This document shows positions 8,417 through 15,965 of a stretch of 18,113 nt of DNA, piece after piece. Under the pieces are notes generated by a model. That model was not told the DNA's origin. It saw nothing but the letters and a program-made list of their open reading frames with translations, and made no database searches. This DNA comes from CAYQMF01 sp964418595. GTDB lineage: Bacteria; Planctomycetota; UBA1135; UBA2386. The stretch covers positions 1-18,113 of the forward strand of contig CAYQMF010000132.1 in assembly GCA_964418595.1 (NCBI GenBank), read 5' to 3'. Position 1 is the stretch's first letter, and each line of letters begins with the position of its first letter. A program made the translations under genes and the position numbers.

Positions 8417-9139
8417 TCAGCCCGGCAACACCCACGTTCCGATGTTCTCGCCGCGCACGGCGCGACGCATGTTGCCGGCCTGGAACATGTCGAACACCAT
8501 GATCGGCATGGCGTTCTCCATGCACAACGTGAATGCCGTGCGATCCATGACCTGCAGGTCCCGGTCCAGCGCTTCCCGGAACGTCAGGTTCGGAACCTTG
8601 GTCGCGGTGGGGTCGCGCTTGGGATCGGCCGTGTAGACGCCGTCCACCTTGGTCGCTTTGAGCACCGCGTCGACGCCGAGCTCCGTCGCCCGCAGGGCCG
8701 CGGCCGTGTCGGTCGTGAAGTACGGGTTCCCGGTGCCGTTGGCCAGGATCACGACCCGCCCCTTCTCCATGTGACGGATGGCACGCCGCCGGATGAAGGG
8801 CTCCATGAACGTCTTCATCTCCACCGCCGAGAGGGCGCGCGTCTCGACCCCACGCCGTTCCAGCGAGTCCTGCAGGGCCAGGGTGTTGATCGACGTACCG
8901 AGCATTCCCATCTGGTCGGCGGTCGTGCGACTGGTGCCGCGCCGCGCGAACGCCGCGCCCCGCACCAGGTTGCCGCCACCCACGACGATCGCCACGCGCA
9001 CGCCGAGGTCGTGGACCGCGTGCAGTTCGCCGGCGACCCAGTCGACCATCTCCGGGTCGACGCCGAGTTCACCGGGACGTGCCAGCGCCTCGCCGCTCAG
9101 CTTGATCAGGACGCGGTCGAGACGAGCCGGCCGGCCCAT
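8417..9139 (-). CDS. pyrH: Uridylate (UMP) kinase
   Basis: This 240-residue enzyme of the amino-acid-kinase fold phosphorylates UMP to UDP with ATP in pyrimidine nucleotide synthesis. The start VLIKLSGEAL (10-19), the glycine loop AIVVGGGNLVRG (about 50-61), the UMP-site segment ADQMGMLGTSINTLALQ, and the C-terminal nucleotide site FTTDTAAALRATELG...KATKVDGVYTADPK are all conserved. Length and domain order are normal for the bacterial hexameric enzyme. It starts 4 bp after the tsf stop, so the two are co-transcribed and probably translationally coupled. Confidence 0.97.
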   Translation of the reverse strand: MGRPARLDRVLIKLSGEALARPGELGVDPEMVDWVAGELHAVHDLGVRVAIVVGGGNLVRGAAFARRGTSRTTADQMGMLGTSINTLALQDSLERRGVETRALSAVEMKTFMEPFIRRRAIRHMEKGRVVILANGTGNPYFTTDTAAALRATELGVDAVLKATKVDGVYTADPKRDPTATKVPNLTFREALDRDLQVMDRTAFTLCMENAMPIMVFDMFQAGNMRRAVRGENIGTWVLPG

Positions 9140-9143
9140 CGGC

Positions 9144-9743
9144 TCAGGTGCCCATCTCGATCCGCGTGAACCGGCGGATCGCCAGGTTCTCGCCGATCTT
9201 GCCCGCCAGGGTCTTGAGGACCGCGCCCACCGTGACGTTGCCGTCCTTGAACCACGGCTGATCGACGAGGCACACCTCGGCGAACACCTTCTGGACGCGC
9301 CCCTCGACCGCCTTGGCGATGATCTCCGCCGGCTTGCCCTTCATCTGCTCCTGGGCCTGCTCCGTGTAGATGCGGCGCTCCGACGCCAGGAACGCGGGGT
9401 CGACCGCCGACTGGTCGAGGTACTTCGGCCGCATCGCCGCGATGTGCATGCACAGCTCGCGTCCGAACGTCTTGAACTCCTCGTTGCGCGCGACGAAGTC
9501 CGTCTCGCACGAGACCTCGGCGAGCACGCCGATCCGGCCGTTGTGGTGGACGTAGCTGAAGATCAACCCTTCGGTCGACTGGCGTCCGACCAGACCCTCG
9601 GCCGTCTTCATCCCGCGCTTGCGCAGGATCTCGATGGCCTTGTCGTCGTTGCCGCCGGCCTCCGTGAGCGCCTGCTTGCAGTCCATCATGGGCGCGCCGG
9701 TCTTCTGCCGCAGCGCCATCACCATCTTCGCGTCGATTTGCAT
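9144..9743 (-). CDS. tsf: Elongation factor Ts (short form)
   Basis: EF-Ts is the guanine nucleotide exchange factor of EF-Tu. The N-terminal UBA-like domain (MVMALRQKTGAPMMDCKQAL) and the TDFVARNEEF motif (81-90) that contacts EF-Tu are intact. At 199 residues it is the compact type seen for example in Thermus (about 196), with one core subdomain rather than the roughly 283-residue E. coli form. The ATG at 9743 begins the conserved domain. It is separated from rpsB by 117 bp, where I see no clear second promoter or terminator, only a small GC-rich hairpin at 9754-9769. Confidence 0.96.
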   Translation of the reverse strand: MQIDAKMVMALRQKTGAPMMDCKQALTEAGGNDDKAIEILRKRGMKTAEGLVGRQSTEGLIFSYVHHNGRIGVLAEVSCETDFVARNEEFKTFGRELCMHIAAMRPKYLDQSAVDPAFLASERRIYTEQAQEQMKGKPAEIIAKAVEGRVQKVFAEVCLVDQPWFKDGNVTVGAVLKTLAGKIGENLAIRRFTRIEMGT

Positions 9744-9860
9744 GATCTACCGTACGTCGCGCCCGCGCGACCCGAAGTGCCGTCGCGCTCGCGCGCCTGA
9801 GAAACCCGAATCAATCGATGTCCTGCGCGACCCGCGAGCGTGCCCGACGAGCCAGCAGGC

Positions 9861-10826
9861 TCACGATCCCGCGGAACCGCCCGAGTCGCCGCCCTCGGAA
9901 TCGCCGGTCTCGGTGTCGGCCGCAGCCGGGGCACCGTGACCCGCGATCGAGACGTGGTCGGCCTGCGGACCACCGCGACGCTCGAAGCGTCCGCCACCGC
10001 CGCCGCCCGGACCACCGCGGCCACCGCCGCCGCCGCGCCGAGGACCGCCACCGCCGCCCTGCATCGAGCGACGGCCCTGCACCTCGCGGATGCGGACGTC
10101 TTCCTTCGCGACGCGCTGCGCCTCGCTGATCGTGCCTTCGTCGGCGCTCGCGCGGCCCTCGAGGATCGCCTCGATCATCTTGCCGAGCAGCAACTGCACC
10201 GAGCTCATCGCGTCGTCGTTTGCCGGCACCGCGATGTCGGCGGCCGTCGGGTCACAGTCCGTATCGAGAATCGCGACCACCGGCACGTTCATCCGCTGCG
10301 CCTCGCGCATGCAGTTCTCTTCGCGGCGCGGATCCACCACCACGATCGCGCCCGGCAGCCCGTGCAGCTGGCGCACGCCCTCGAGGTTGCGTCGGATCTT
10401 GCGCATCTCGCGGCGCAGCGACGACTGGTCGCGCTTCTTGAACTTCTCCATCGCACCGGACATCTCCATCCCCTCGAGTTCCTCGAGGCGGGCGAGTCGC
10501 TCGCGTACGGTGCCGAAGTTGGTGAGGGTGCCGCCGATCCAACGCTCCGTCACCGCCGGCATGTTGCAGCGCTGCGCCTCCGCGAGGAGGACGGCGCGGA
10601 TCTGCCGCTTGGTGCCGAGGAACATGATCTGGGCTCCCGTCGCCGCGACGTGGCGGAGGAAATGGCAAGCCCGGTAGAGCCCGCGGATGGTCGACTCGAG
10701 ATCGATGACATGGATCCGATGATGCTTGCCCCGGATGTAGGGCTTCATCTTGGGGTTCCAGCGGCTGGCCTGGTGTCCGAAGTGGACACCCGCATCGATC
10801 AGCTCCTGCACGGTGACGAGAGGCAC
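9861..10826 (-). CDS. rpsB: 30S ribosomal protein S2 with Gly/Arg-rich C-terminal extension
   Basis: The core matches S2: MPLVTVQELIDAGVHFGH at the start, then RWNPKMKPYIRG, FLGTKRQ, RWIGGTLTNF and VVVDPRREENCMREA. S2 sits on the back of the 30S subunit and helps recruit S1. The GTG at 10826 is chosen because it gives the standard N-terminus; the frame is open upstream but that part contains the promoter and leader. The protein is 321 residues against about 241 in E. coli. From about residue 252 there is an added tail: a Gly/Arg-rich, RGG-like stretch (about 257-285) and then an acidic Ser/Gly/Asp end. The gene heads the minus-strand translation cluster. Confidence 0.95.
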   Translation of the reverse strand: MPLVTVQELIDAGVHFGHQASRWNPKMKPYIRGKHHRIHVIDLESTIRGLYRACHFLRHVAATGAQIMFLGTKRQIRAVLLAEAQRCNMPAVTERWIGGTLTNFGTVRERLARLEELEGMEMSGAMEKFKKRDQSSLRREMRKIRRNLEGVRQLHGLPGAIVVVDPRREENCMREAQRMNVPVVAILDTDCDPTAADIAVPANDDAMSSVQLLLGKMIEAILEGRASADEGTISEAQRVAKEDVRIREVQGRRSMQGGGGGPRRGGGGGRGGPGGGGGGRFERRGGPQADHVSIAGHGAPAAADTETGDSEGGDSGGSAGS

Positions 10827-10861
10827 GTGGGCTTTGCTCGGCGAAAGAGGAAGGTGGCGAA

Positions 10862-10875
10862 GGCGGCGCGCCGCC
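10862..10875. repeat. Perfect 14-bp palindrome in the rpsB leader
   Basis: GGCGGCGCGCCGCC is its own reverse complement and could form a GC-rich hairpin in the predicted rpsB 5' leader, about 36 nt before the start codon. It could take part in S2 autoregulation, but no known rpsB leader motif was recognised and GC-rich palindromes are common here. Confidence 0.35.
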
Positions 10876-10888
10876 GAAAGGGCGCGGG

Positions 10889-10916
10889 ATTGTAGTGACG
10901 TCCAAAGACCGGTCAA
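10889..10916 (-). promoter_or_regulatory. Sigma70-type promoter of rpsB-tsf-pyrH-frr
   Basis: Read on the minus strand, TTGACC (10916-10911) and TACAAT (10894-10889) are separated by 16 bp. They match the -35 and -10 consensus at 5 of 6 positions each, which is rare in such GC-rich DNA. Transcription would begin near 10882 and give a leader of about 55 nt before the GTG at 10826. Confidence 0.7.
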
Positions 10917-11088
10917 GAGCGGCCTTCCGCACGCCTGGACGGGTGGTAGGATTCCGCGCCAGATCGGGTCGGTTTCAGCGGCCGTTTGGCGGGACGCACC
11001 GTGGACCGACAACCCTCCCCCCGGGGCCGTTCCGGCGAGCTGCAAAGCCCGCCGCACGCTGAGCCTACATCCGCCGACTCGCACCCTG

Positions 11089-12063
11089 ATGATCCCCACG
11101 CACAGCCAGCCGAGCCCCACCACGCGGCCGCCGTGCGTCCTGGTGTTGAACCACCACCAGGATCCGACCGACGAGCTGCGCGGCCGGCTCACGCAGCGCG
11201 GCTACCAGGTGACCGAGACGCTGAGCCTCGCCGAGAGCCTGAAGGTACTGGAGCGGCTACGCCCGACCGTGGTCATCTTGAACCCGCTGATCCCGACCGC
11301 CGGCAGCGTCGAACTCCAGCTCGTCGATCAGCTCCAGACCCAGGATGACCCCACTCCGGTCATCTTCCTGGTCGAGGATCCTGGGGTGTTCCCGCAGACG
11401 CAGCGGATCGACCTCGCGCTGAGCGACTTCGCCATCAAGCCCTACCGGGTCGAGGAGATGTTGCACCGCGTCGAGCGGGCCATCACCGCGGGCCAGCACC
11501 TGCGCTCGCTGTCCGCGCGCGCCCGCGAACTCGAAGGCCAGGTGAGCATCGACTTCAAGACCGGGCTGATGAGCGAGCGGCAGTTCCGGCAGGTGCTGAC
11601 CCGCGAGTTCAAGCGCGCGCAGCGGCATCAGACCCACCTCGCGCTGTTGCTGCTGGATGTCGACGACTTCAAGAACGTCAACGACACCACGGAGTACGCG
11701 TTCGGTGACGCGGTGCTGCGGCACGTCGCCGACGCACTGACGCGCAACACGCGCGAGATCGACTACGCGGCGCGGTTCGGCGGCGACGAGTTCGCGCTCC
11801 TGCTCCCGCACACCACTCCCGCCAACGCGGTGCAGACGGCCATCCGCATCCGCAAGATGATCGCCGACATCGAGATCCGCGATGAGCGGCATCATGCGCG
11901 CGTGACGGCGTCGGTCGGTATCGACGCGTACGACGGGCGCACCGCGCGCACGCCGGAGGAATACGTGCGCCGCGCCAACCAGGCCCTGCGCGAGTCGAAG
12001 CGGCGCGGCAAGAACCAGGTGTGGCTGTTCGCCGACAAGGACTTCGACGCGGAAGCGTCGTGA
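11089..12063 (+). CDS. Diguanylate cyclase: degenerate receiver domain plus GGDEF domain
   Basis: This 324-residue cytoplasmic protein has an N-terminal receiver-like domain (about 15-130) and a C-terminal GGDEF domain (about 155-320) that would make c-di-GMP from GTP. The active-site motif GGDEF is at 231-235, and the inhibitory I-site RxxD (Arg222-Asp225) lies exactly five residues before it, so product feedback is likely. The receiver keeps the conserved Lys117 (IKPY) but has Asn65 where the phosphorylated Asp is expected (VVILNPLIP), and the N-terminal acidic pair is absent. It is therefore probably not controlled by phosphorylation. The usual YGH after NDT is TEY here. The ATG at 11089 follows 262 bp of divergent spacer. 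The stop overlaps the GTG of the Nudix gene. Confidence 0.85.
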   Translation: MIPTHSQPSPTTRPPCVLVLNHHQDPTDELRGRLTQRGYQVTETLSLAESLKVLERLRPTVVILNPLIPTAGSVELQLVDQLQTQDDPTPVIFLVEDPGVFPQTQRIDLALSDFAIKPYRVEEMLHRVERAITAGQHLRSLSARARELEGQVSIDFKTGLMSERQFRQVLTREFKRAQRHQTHLALLLLDVDDFKNVNDTTEYAFGDAVLRHVADALTRNTREIDYAARFGGDEFALLLPHTTPANAVQTAIRIRKMIADIEIRDERHHARVTASVGIDAYDGRTARTPEEYVRRANQALRESKRRGKNQVWLFADKDFDAEAS

Positions 12064-12635
12064 CCGACGGCGACCTGCCCCTCGACGTCGTTGCCCGACT
12101 CCGCGCGGCGCTGCTCCCGTTGCCGGCGAGCTGGCACACGCCACCCGATCGACGCGACGCGGCAGTACTCGTCCCCGTGATCCCGCACGCGAGCGGCGCT
12201 CGCCTCCTCTACACGCGCCGCCCCAACGACCTGCCGCAGCATCCGGGACAGGTCTCGTTTCCCGGCGGCCGCCGCGACACGGGCGAGGACCCCGAGGCCT
12301 GCGCGCTGCGCGAGTTCGAGGAGGAACTCGGTGTGCCGCGGGCGCGCGTGGAGGTCATGGGCGCGCTCCCGTGCCGCGACAGCAGCACCGGGTTCTGCGT
12401 GCATCCCATCGTCGGTGTCGTGCACGATGCCTCCGGCCTGCGACCCGATCCGCGCGAGGTCGAGTGCGTGTTCGAGGTGCCCCTCGCGCAGCTCTGCCAG
12501 TCGGAGCGCTGGGAGGAGCGCGAAGTCCAGCGCGGCGCCCTGCGGCGCAAGAGCCCCCACTTCGCCGTCGCCGACACGTGGATCTGGGGCCTCACCGCCC
12601 GGATCACGCTCGACCTGATCGGTCGCCTGCCGTGA
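12060..12635 (+). CDS. Nudix hydrolase, CoA diphosphatase (NudL-like)
   Basis: In this 191-residue protein a complete Nudix box (G-x5-E-x7-REFEEELGV) spans about 70-92 and binds the catalytic metal ions. It is preceded by LLYTRRPNDLPQHPGQVSFP (49-68), which matches the UPF0035 signature of coenzyme A pyrophosphatases of the NudL/PCD1 type. These cleave CoA or its oxidised forms to 4'-phosphopantetheine and 3',5'-ADP. The preferred start is the GTG at 12060, which overlaps the preceding TGA in a GTGA junction; an in-frame ATG at 12021 would overlap the cyclase by 43 bp. Its own stop overlaps the rsmE start in the same manner. Confidence 0.88.
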   Translation: MTDGDLPLDVVARLRAALLPLPASWHTPPDRRDAAVLVPVIPHASGARLLYTRRPNDLPQHPGQVSFPGGRRDTGEDPEACALREFEEELGVPRARVEVMGALPCRDSSTGFCVHPIVGVVHDASGLRPDPREVECVFEVPLAQLCQSERWEEREVQRGALRRKSPHFAVADTWIWGLTARITLDLIGRLP

Positions 12636-13375
12636 ACCTGCTCCTGCTCGCCGCGGACGAAATCGACGGCGCGGGTGTGGCGCGACTCGATGTCGGTGAT
12701 CGCCGGGCACGCCACCTCCTCGACGTGCTGCGCGCGGTACCCGGCCAGACCCTGCGCGCGGGCATCCTCGACGGACCCCTCGGCACAGCGACCGTGCTGT
12801 GCACGAGCCCGCGCGTCGACCTCGCCTGCACCTTCGACGCCACCGCCCCGCGCGCGCCTTGCGACGTGCTGATCCTCGCCATCGGCCGACCGAAGGTCCT
12901 CGCCCGCTGCGTCGAGCACGCAGCGGCGCTCGGCTTCTCCCGCATCCTGCTGACCCGAACCTGCCACACCGATCGGAGCCACGTGGAGGCGTCGCGCCTC
13001 GCCCTGCCGGAACTGCACGCGCGCGCCCGCCTCGGCCTCGAGCAGGCGCAGCGCTCGCACCGCCCGCACCTCGAAGTGTTCCCGCTGTTCCGCCCGTTCG
13101 TCGAGGACCGGCTCGGCGAGCTGTGTGGCCGGGCAACGCGGATCGTCGCCCATCCGGCCGCAGCGCGCGACGTGGGGGAGCTCCGGACCCTGCCGGCAGC
13201 GCCCCTGGCACTCGCGCTCGGGCCGGAGCGGGGGTTCGTGCCCTTCGAACTGGAGCTGCTGCGCGCGCACGGCTTCGAGCCCCTCGCCGCCGGCGCGCAC
13301 CCGCTGCGCGTGGAGACGGCACTGGCGTGGGTCTACGGCCAACTCACCCTGCTCCGGACGCAACGCGACGGGTAG
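12632..13375 (+). CDS. rsmE: 16S rRNA m3U1498 methyltransferase RsmE
   Basis: RsmE is a SPOUT-family enzyme that N3-methylates U1498 of 16S rRNA using SAM. The 247-residue protein has the N-terminal PUA-like part (RRARHLLDVLRAVPGQ), then the knot domain with ILAIGRPKVLARCVEHAAAL, the Q...RSHRP segment, and the C-terminal cofactor-knot motifs LALGPERGFVPFE (about 193-205) and HPLRVETALAW. GPERGF differs from the usual GPEGGF by one residue in the SAM loop. The start is a GTG at 12632 that overlaps the Nudix stop (GTGA). Length is normal for the family. Confidence 0.92.
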   Translation: MNLLLLAADEIDGAGVARLDVGDRRARHLLDVLRAVPGQTLRAGILDGPLGTATVLCTSPRVDLACTFDATAPRAPCDVLILAIGRPKVLARCVEHAAALGFSRILLTRTCHTDRSHVEASRLALPELHARARLGLEQAQRSHRPHLEVFPLFRPFVEDRLGELCGRATRIVAHPAAARDVGELRTLPAAPLALALGPERGFVPFELELLRAHGFEPLAAGAHPLRVETALAWVYGQLTLLRTQRDG

Positions 13376-13384
13376 GCTGCGGCG

Positions 13385-14029
13385 ATGCAGATCCTGGACT
13401 CGTTCACGGAGCACCGCTGCACCGCGATCCTGCGCACGACGCGCCCGGAAGCGGTGCGACCGGCGATGGACGCCGCGGTCGACGGCGGCTTCCGGCTCGT
13501 GGAGATCACCCTGACCACGCCGGGCGCGCTGGCGGCGATCACGCACTACAGCCGGCAACCGGGCCTCGTCGCCGGCGCCGGCACGGTCCTCGACATCGCG
13601 GCGGCACAGCGCGCGTTGGACGCCGGCGCGCGCTTCCTCGTGTCGCCGGTGACTGACCCGACCCTGATCGGCTGGTGTGCAGAGCGCGATGTCCTCGTGC
13701 TCCCCGGTGCGTTCACCCCCACCGAGATGTGGACCGCCAGCAACGCCGGCGCGCGCGTGATCAAGGTCTTCCCCGCACCCCCCGGCGGCCCCGACTACCT
13801 GCGCGCGTGCCTCGGCCCGCTGCCGCAGCTCAAGCTGTTCCCCACCGCCGGCGTCACCGAGACCAACGCGAAGGACTTCTTCGCCGCCGGCGCGTTCGGC
13901 GTCGGCTTCGTCGGCAACCTGTTCGTCGCCGACGATCTCGCCAACGCGCGATGGGGTGCCGTGCGCGAGCGCGCCGCGCGCATGATCGACGCGGTCGCGC
14001 AGGCGGCGCCGCGGTCGCTTCGCTGCTGA
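13385..14029 (+). CDS. eda: KDPG/KHG aldolase
   Basis: This 214-residue class I aldolase of the KDPG/KHG family cleaves 2-keto-3-deoxy-6-phosphogluconate to pyruvate and glyceraldehyde 3-phosphate (Entner-Doudoroff pathway), or 4-hydroxy-2-oxoglutarate. The TIM-barrel residues are in place: Arg17 (AILRTT), catalytic Glu40 (VEITLTTP), the GAGTVL loop (64-69), SPVTDP, and the Schiff-base Lys127 in VIKVFPA. The phosphate-binding end (FPTAGV) is present. It starts 9 bp after rsmE and is the last gene before the hairpin upstream of icd, so it belongs with the cyclase-Nudix-rsmE operon. No edd is in the window, so the pathway role is open. Confidence 0.92.
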   Translation: MQILDSFTEHRCTAILRTTRPEAVRPAMDAAVDGGFRLVEITLTTPGALAAITHYSRQPGLVAGAGTVLDIAAAQRALDAGARFLVSPVTDPTLIGWCAERDVLVLPGAFTPTEMWTASNAGARVIKVFPAPPGGPDYLRACLGPLPQLKLFPTAGVTETNAKDFFAAGAFGVGFVGNLFVADDLANARWGAVRERAARMIDAVAQAAPRSLRC

Positions 14030-14101
14030 CCGATGCCCTTTCGCCCCTGCCACCGCATCGCTCCCGCCACAACCACCCGGCGACGAAATTGACCGGACGC
14101 G

Positions 14102-14121
14102 GGTCGCGTTCGCGACCTTTT
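14102..14121 (+). terminator. Hairpin plus T-run between eda and icd
   Basis: GGTCGC (14102-14107) and GCGACC (14112-14117) form a perfect 6-bp stem with a GTTC loop, followed by TTTT (14118-14121). It fits a short rho-independent terminator for the upstream operon. It lies only 16 bp before the icd ATG at 14138, so an attenuator or translational role for icd is also possible. The rest of the 108-bp gap shows no clear promoter. Confidence 0.5.
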
Positions 14122-14137
14122 GCCCCACACACGACCG

Positions 14138-15625
14138 ATGAACCAGACCCTCGCCCAGCCGAGCGCAGCGACGCAGAACCCGACTCCGGTCCCCGTGACC
14201 ATCGCGCGCGGCGATGGCATCGGCCCGGAGATCATGGCCGCGACCCTGCAGGTCCTCGAAGCCGCGGGCGCGCGCCTGCAGATCGAGGAGATCGAGATCG
14301 GCGAGAAGGTCTACCTGCGCGGCACGCCCGGCGGCATGGATCAGGCGGCCTGGGACTCGCTGCGCCGCACGCGCGTGTTCCTCAAGGCTCCGATCACGAC
14401 GCCGCGCGGCGGCGGCTACAAGAGCCTCAACGTCACCATCCGCACCGCCCTCGGCCTCTACGCGAACGTGCGCCCGTGCGTCAGCTACGAGCCGTTCGTG
14501 CACAGCGGCCACCCGCGCATGAACCTGGTCATCGTGCGCGAGAACGAGGAGGACGTGTACACCGGCATCGAGCACCGGCAGACCAACGAGGTCGTGCAGT
14601 GCCTGAAGCTGGTGAGCCGGCCGGCGTGCGAGCGCATCGCGCGCTACGCGTTCGAGTACGCGCGGCGCGCGGGTCGCAAGAAGGTGACCTGCTTCACCAA
14701 GGACAACATCATGAAGCTCACCGACGGGCTGTTCCGCAGCGTGTTCGGTGAGGTCGCCGCCGAGTACCCGGACGTCGAGAACGAGAGCCTGATCGTCGAC
14801 ATCGGCGCCGCGTTCCTCGCCGACTCGCCGGAGCGCTTCGACGTGCTGGTGATGCCGAACCTGTACGGCGACATCATGTCGGACATCGCGGCGCAGATCT
14901 CCGGCTCCGTGGGACTGTGCGGCTCGGCCAACATCGGCCGCGACTTCGCCATGTTCGAAGCGGTGCATGGCTCGGCGCCCGATCTCGCCAACCGCGATGT
15001 CGCCAACCCCTCCGGCATGCTGCACGCCGCGATCGCCATGCTCGTGCACATCGGGCAGGCCGACGTCGCGCAGCGCATCCACAACGCGTGGCTGCGCACC
15101 ATCGAGGATGGGATCCACACCGGCGACATCTGGGACCAGGAGCGCAGCACCTCGCGCGTGGGCACGGAGGCGTTCACGCTCGCAGTGGCCGCGCGCCTCG
15201 GCCTCGACCCGCGGCACCTTCCGCCCGTCCACTACGTGGGCGGCGCGCCCGTGCACATCGAGACCAGGCCGGTGCCCGAAGCCAGGCGCGAGCTGATCGG
15301 TGTCGATGTGTTCGTGGCGTGGGATCACGCGGGGCGCGACCCCCGGGCCCTCGGCCAGGCCGTCACCAAGGCGACGCCCGCACCGTGGTCGCTGCGCGCG
15401 ATCACCAACCGCGGCGTGAAGGTGTTCCCCGGCGGCATCCCGGAGACGGTCTGCACCGACCACTGGCGCTGCCGCTTCAAGGCAGGGGCGGCCGAGCCGC
15501 TGCGCAACGAGCATGTCGTCGCTCTCCTCGCCGCGCTGGATCGCGCCGGCTTCGACGCGATCAAGACCGAGAACCTGTACGCGTTCGACGGTCAACCGGG
15601 CTTCGCCTCGATCCCCACCGAGTAG
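14138..15625 (+). CDS. icd: Isocitrate dehydrogenase, Thermus-type with C-terminal domain
   Basis: The protein has 495 residues. The isocitrate/isopropylmalate dehydrogenase fold is clear: IARGDGIGPEIM near the start, the substrate loop GGGYKSLNVTIRTALGLYANVRP, ENEEDVYTG, the catalytic KDNIMK lysine region, and PNLYGDIMSDIAAQISGS. The C-terminal 120 or so residues (LIGVDVFVAW, AITNRGVKVFP, TDHWRCRF, YAFDGQPGF) match the extra domain of the 496-residue Thermus enzyme as I recall it. At the cofactor site the sequence reads HGSAPDLAN: Asp282-Leu283 replace the Lys-Tyr pair that binds the NADP 2'-phosphate in E. coli. NAD+ is therefore the likelier cofactor. It oxidatively decarboxylates isocitrate to 2-oxoglutarate in the TCA cycle. 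The ATG at 14138 is preferred over 14120, which lies inside the T-run hairpin. Confidence 0.93.
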   Translation: MNQTLAQPSAATQNPTPVPVTIARGDGIGPEIMAATLQVLEAAGARLQIEEIEIGEKVYLRGTPGGMDQAAWDSLRRTRVFLKAPITTPRGGGYKSLNVTIRTALGLYANVRPCVSYEPFVHSGHPRMNLVIVRENEEDVYTGIEHRQTNEVVQCLKLVSRPACERIARYAFEYARRAGRKKVTCFTKDNIMKLTDGLFRSVFGEVAAEYPDVENESLIVDIGAAFLADSPERFDVLVMPNLYGDIMSDIAAQISGSVGLCGSANIGRDFAMFEAVHGSAPDLANRDVANPSGMLHAAIAMLVHIGQADVAQRIHNAWLRTIEDGIHTGDIWDQERSTSRVGTEAFTLAVAARLGLDPRHLPPVHYVGGAPVHIETRPVPEARRELIGVDVFVAWDHAGRDPRALGQAVTKATPAPWSLRAITNRGVKVFPGGIPETVCTDHWRCRFKAGAAEPLRNEHVVALLAALDRAGFDAIKTENLYAFDGQPGFASIPTE

Positions 15626-15782
15626 GAGCTGCGCGCCGTGGCCTGGATCGACACGCGCATTCCTCCCGAGCACGCCGCCGCTCTCGCGCCTCTGTTTGCC
15701 GCCCACGTCGACCCCGAGTCCGGACAGGTCGACAACATCCTCGCCGTGCACGCGCTGCATCCGGCGGGGCTCGAGGCCCATC

Positions 15783-15965
15783 GCAAGGGCCGGCGGCCGC
15801 AACCCAAAGGGTTGATGTCGTCGCTAGCGCGACGACCAGATAGGGCCGCCGGCGATGGCATCGTCTGGGGCTTCCAGGGCCGCTCGGGCCTTGCAGTGGA
15901 GGAGCCCACGGCAAGGGAGCTTCGTGGTGAATCGTGCGCGCCGCGCGAACTGTCGCGGCCCTTGC
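15783..15965. mobile_element. MITE-like insertion in the selenoprotein gene
   Basis: The element has perfect 10-bp terminal inverted repeats, GCAAGGGCCG (15783-15792) and CGGCCCTTGC (15956-15965). It is flanked by the direct repeat GCCCATC (15776-15782 and 15967-15973), giving a 7-bp duplication or 8 bp with one mismatch. It encodes no protein of its own. Internal palindromes include AACCC-AAA-GGGTT (15801-15813) and GTCGTCGC-TAGC-GCGACGAC (15817-15836). Excising it with one repeat copy (191 bp) precisely restores the host reading frame, which independently supports an insertion. The parent transposase family is unknown; none lies in the window. Confidence 0.75.

Noticed and set aside
9754..9769. 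GC-rich hairpin between rpsB and tsf as a terminator
   Set aside because: The stem is 6 bp with no T-run on the transcribed strand, and such hairpins are frequent at this GC content.
9990..10065. Repeated CCACCGCC-type tract as a separate DNA repeat or CRISPR-like array
   Set aside because: It is the coding sequence of the Gly/Arg-rich S2 tail read on the opposite strand; there are no spacers or regular units.
10827..11192. Upstream in-frame extension of rpsB
   Set aside because: It spans the predicted promoter and leader and encodes no S2-like sequence; the GTG at 10826 gives the standard S2 N-terminus.
12209..15802. Very long minus-strand open frame (nearly 1200 codons) across the Nudix-rsmE-eda-icd region
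   Set aside because: It is a GC-rich shadow frame antisense to four well-supported genes, rich in Arg, Ala, Gly, Asp and His, with no recognisable domain.
15920..15929. The 10-mer TTCGTGGTGA also occurs near 18090, possibly a second copy of the insertion element
   Set aside because: Similarity does not extend beyond about 10-11 bases and neither terminal inverted repeat is present there; chance is sufficient.
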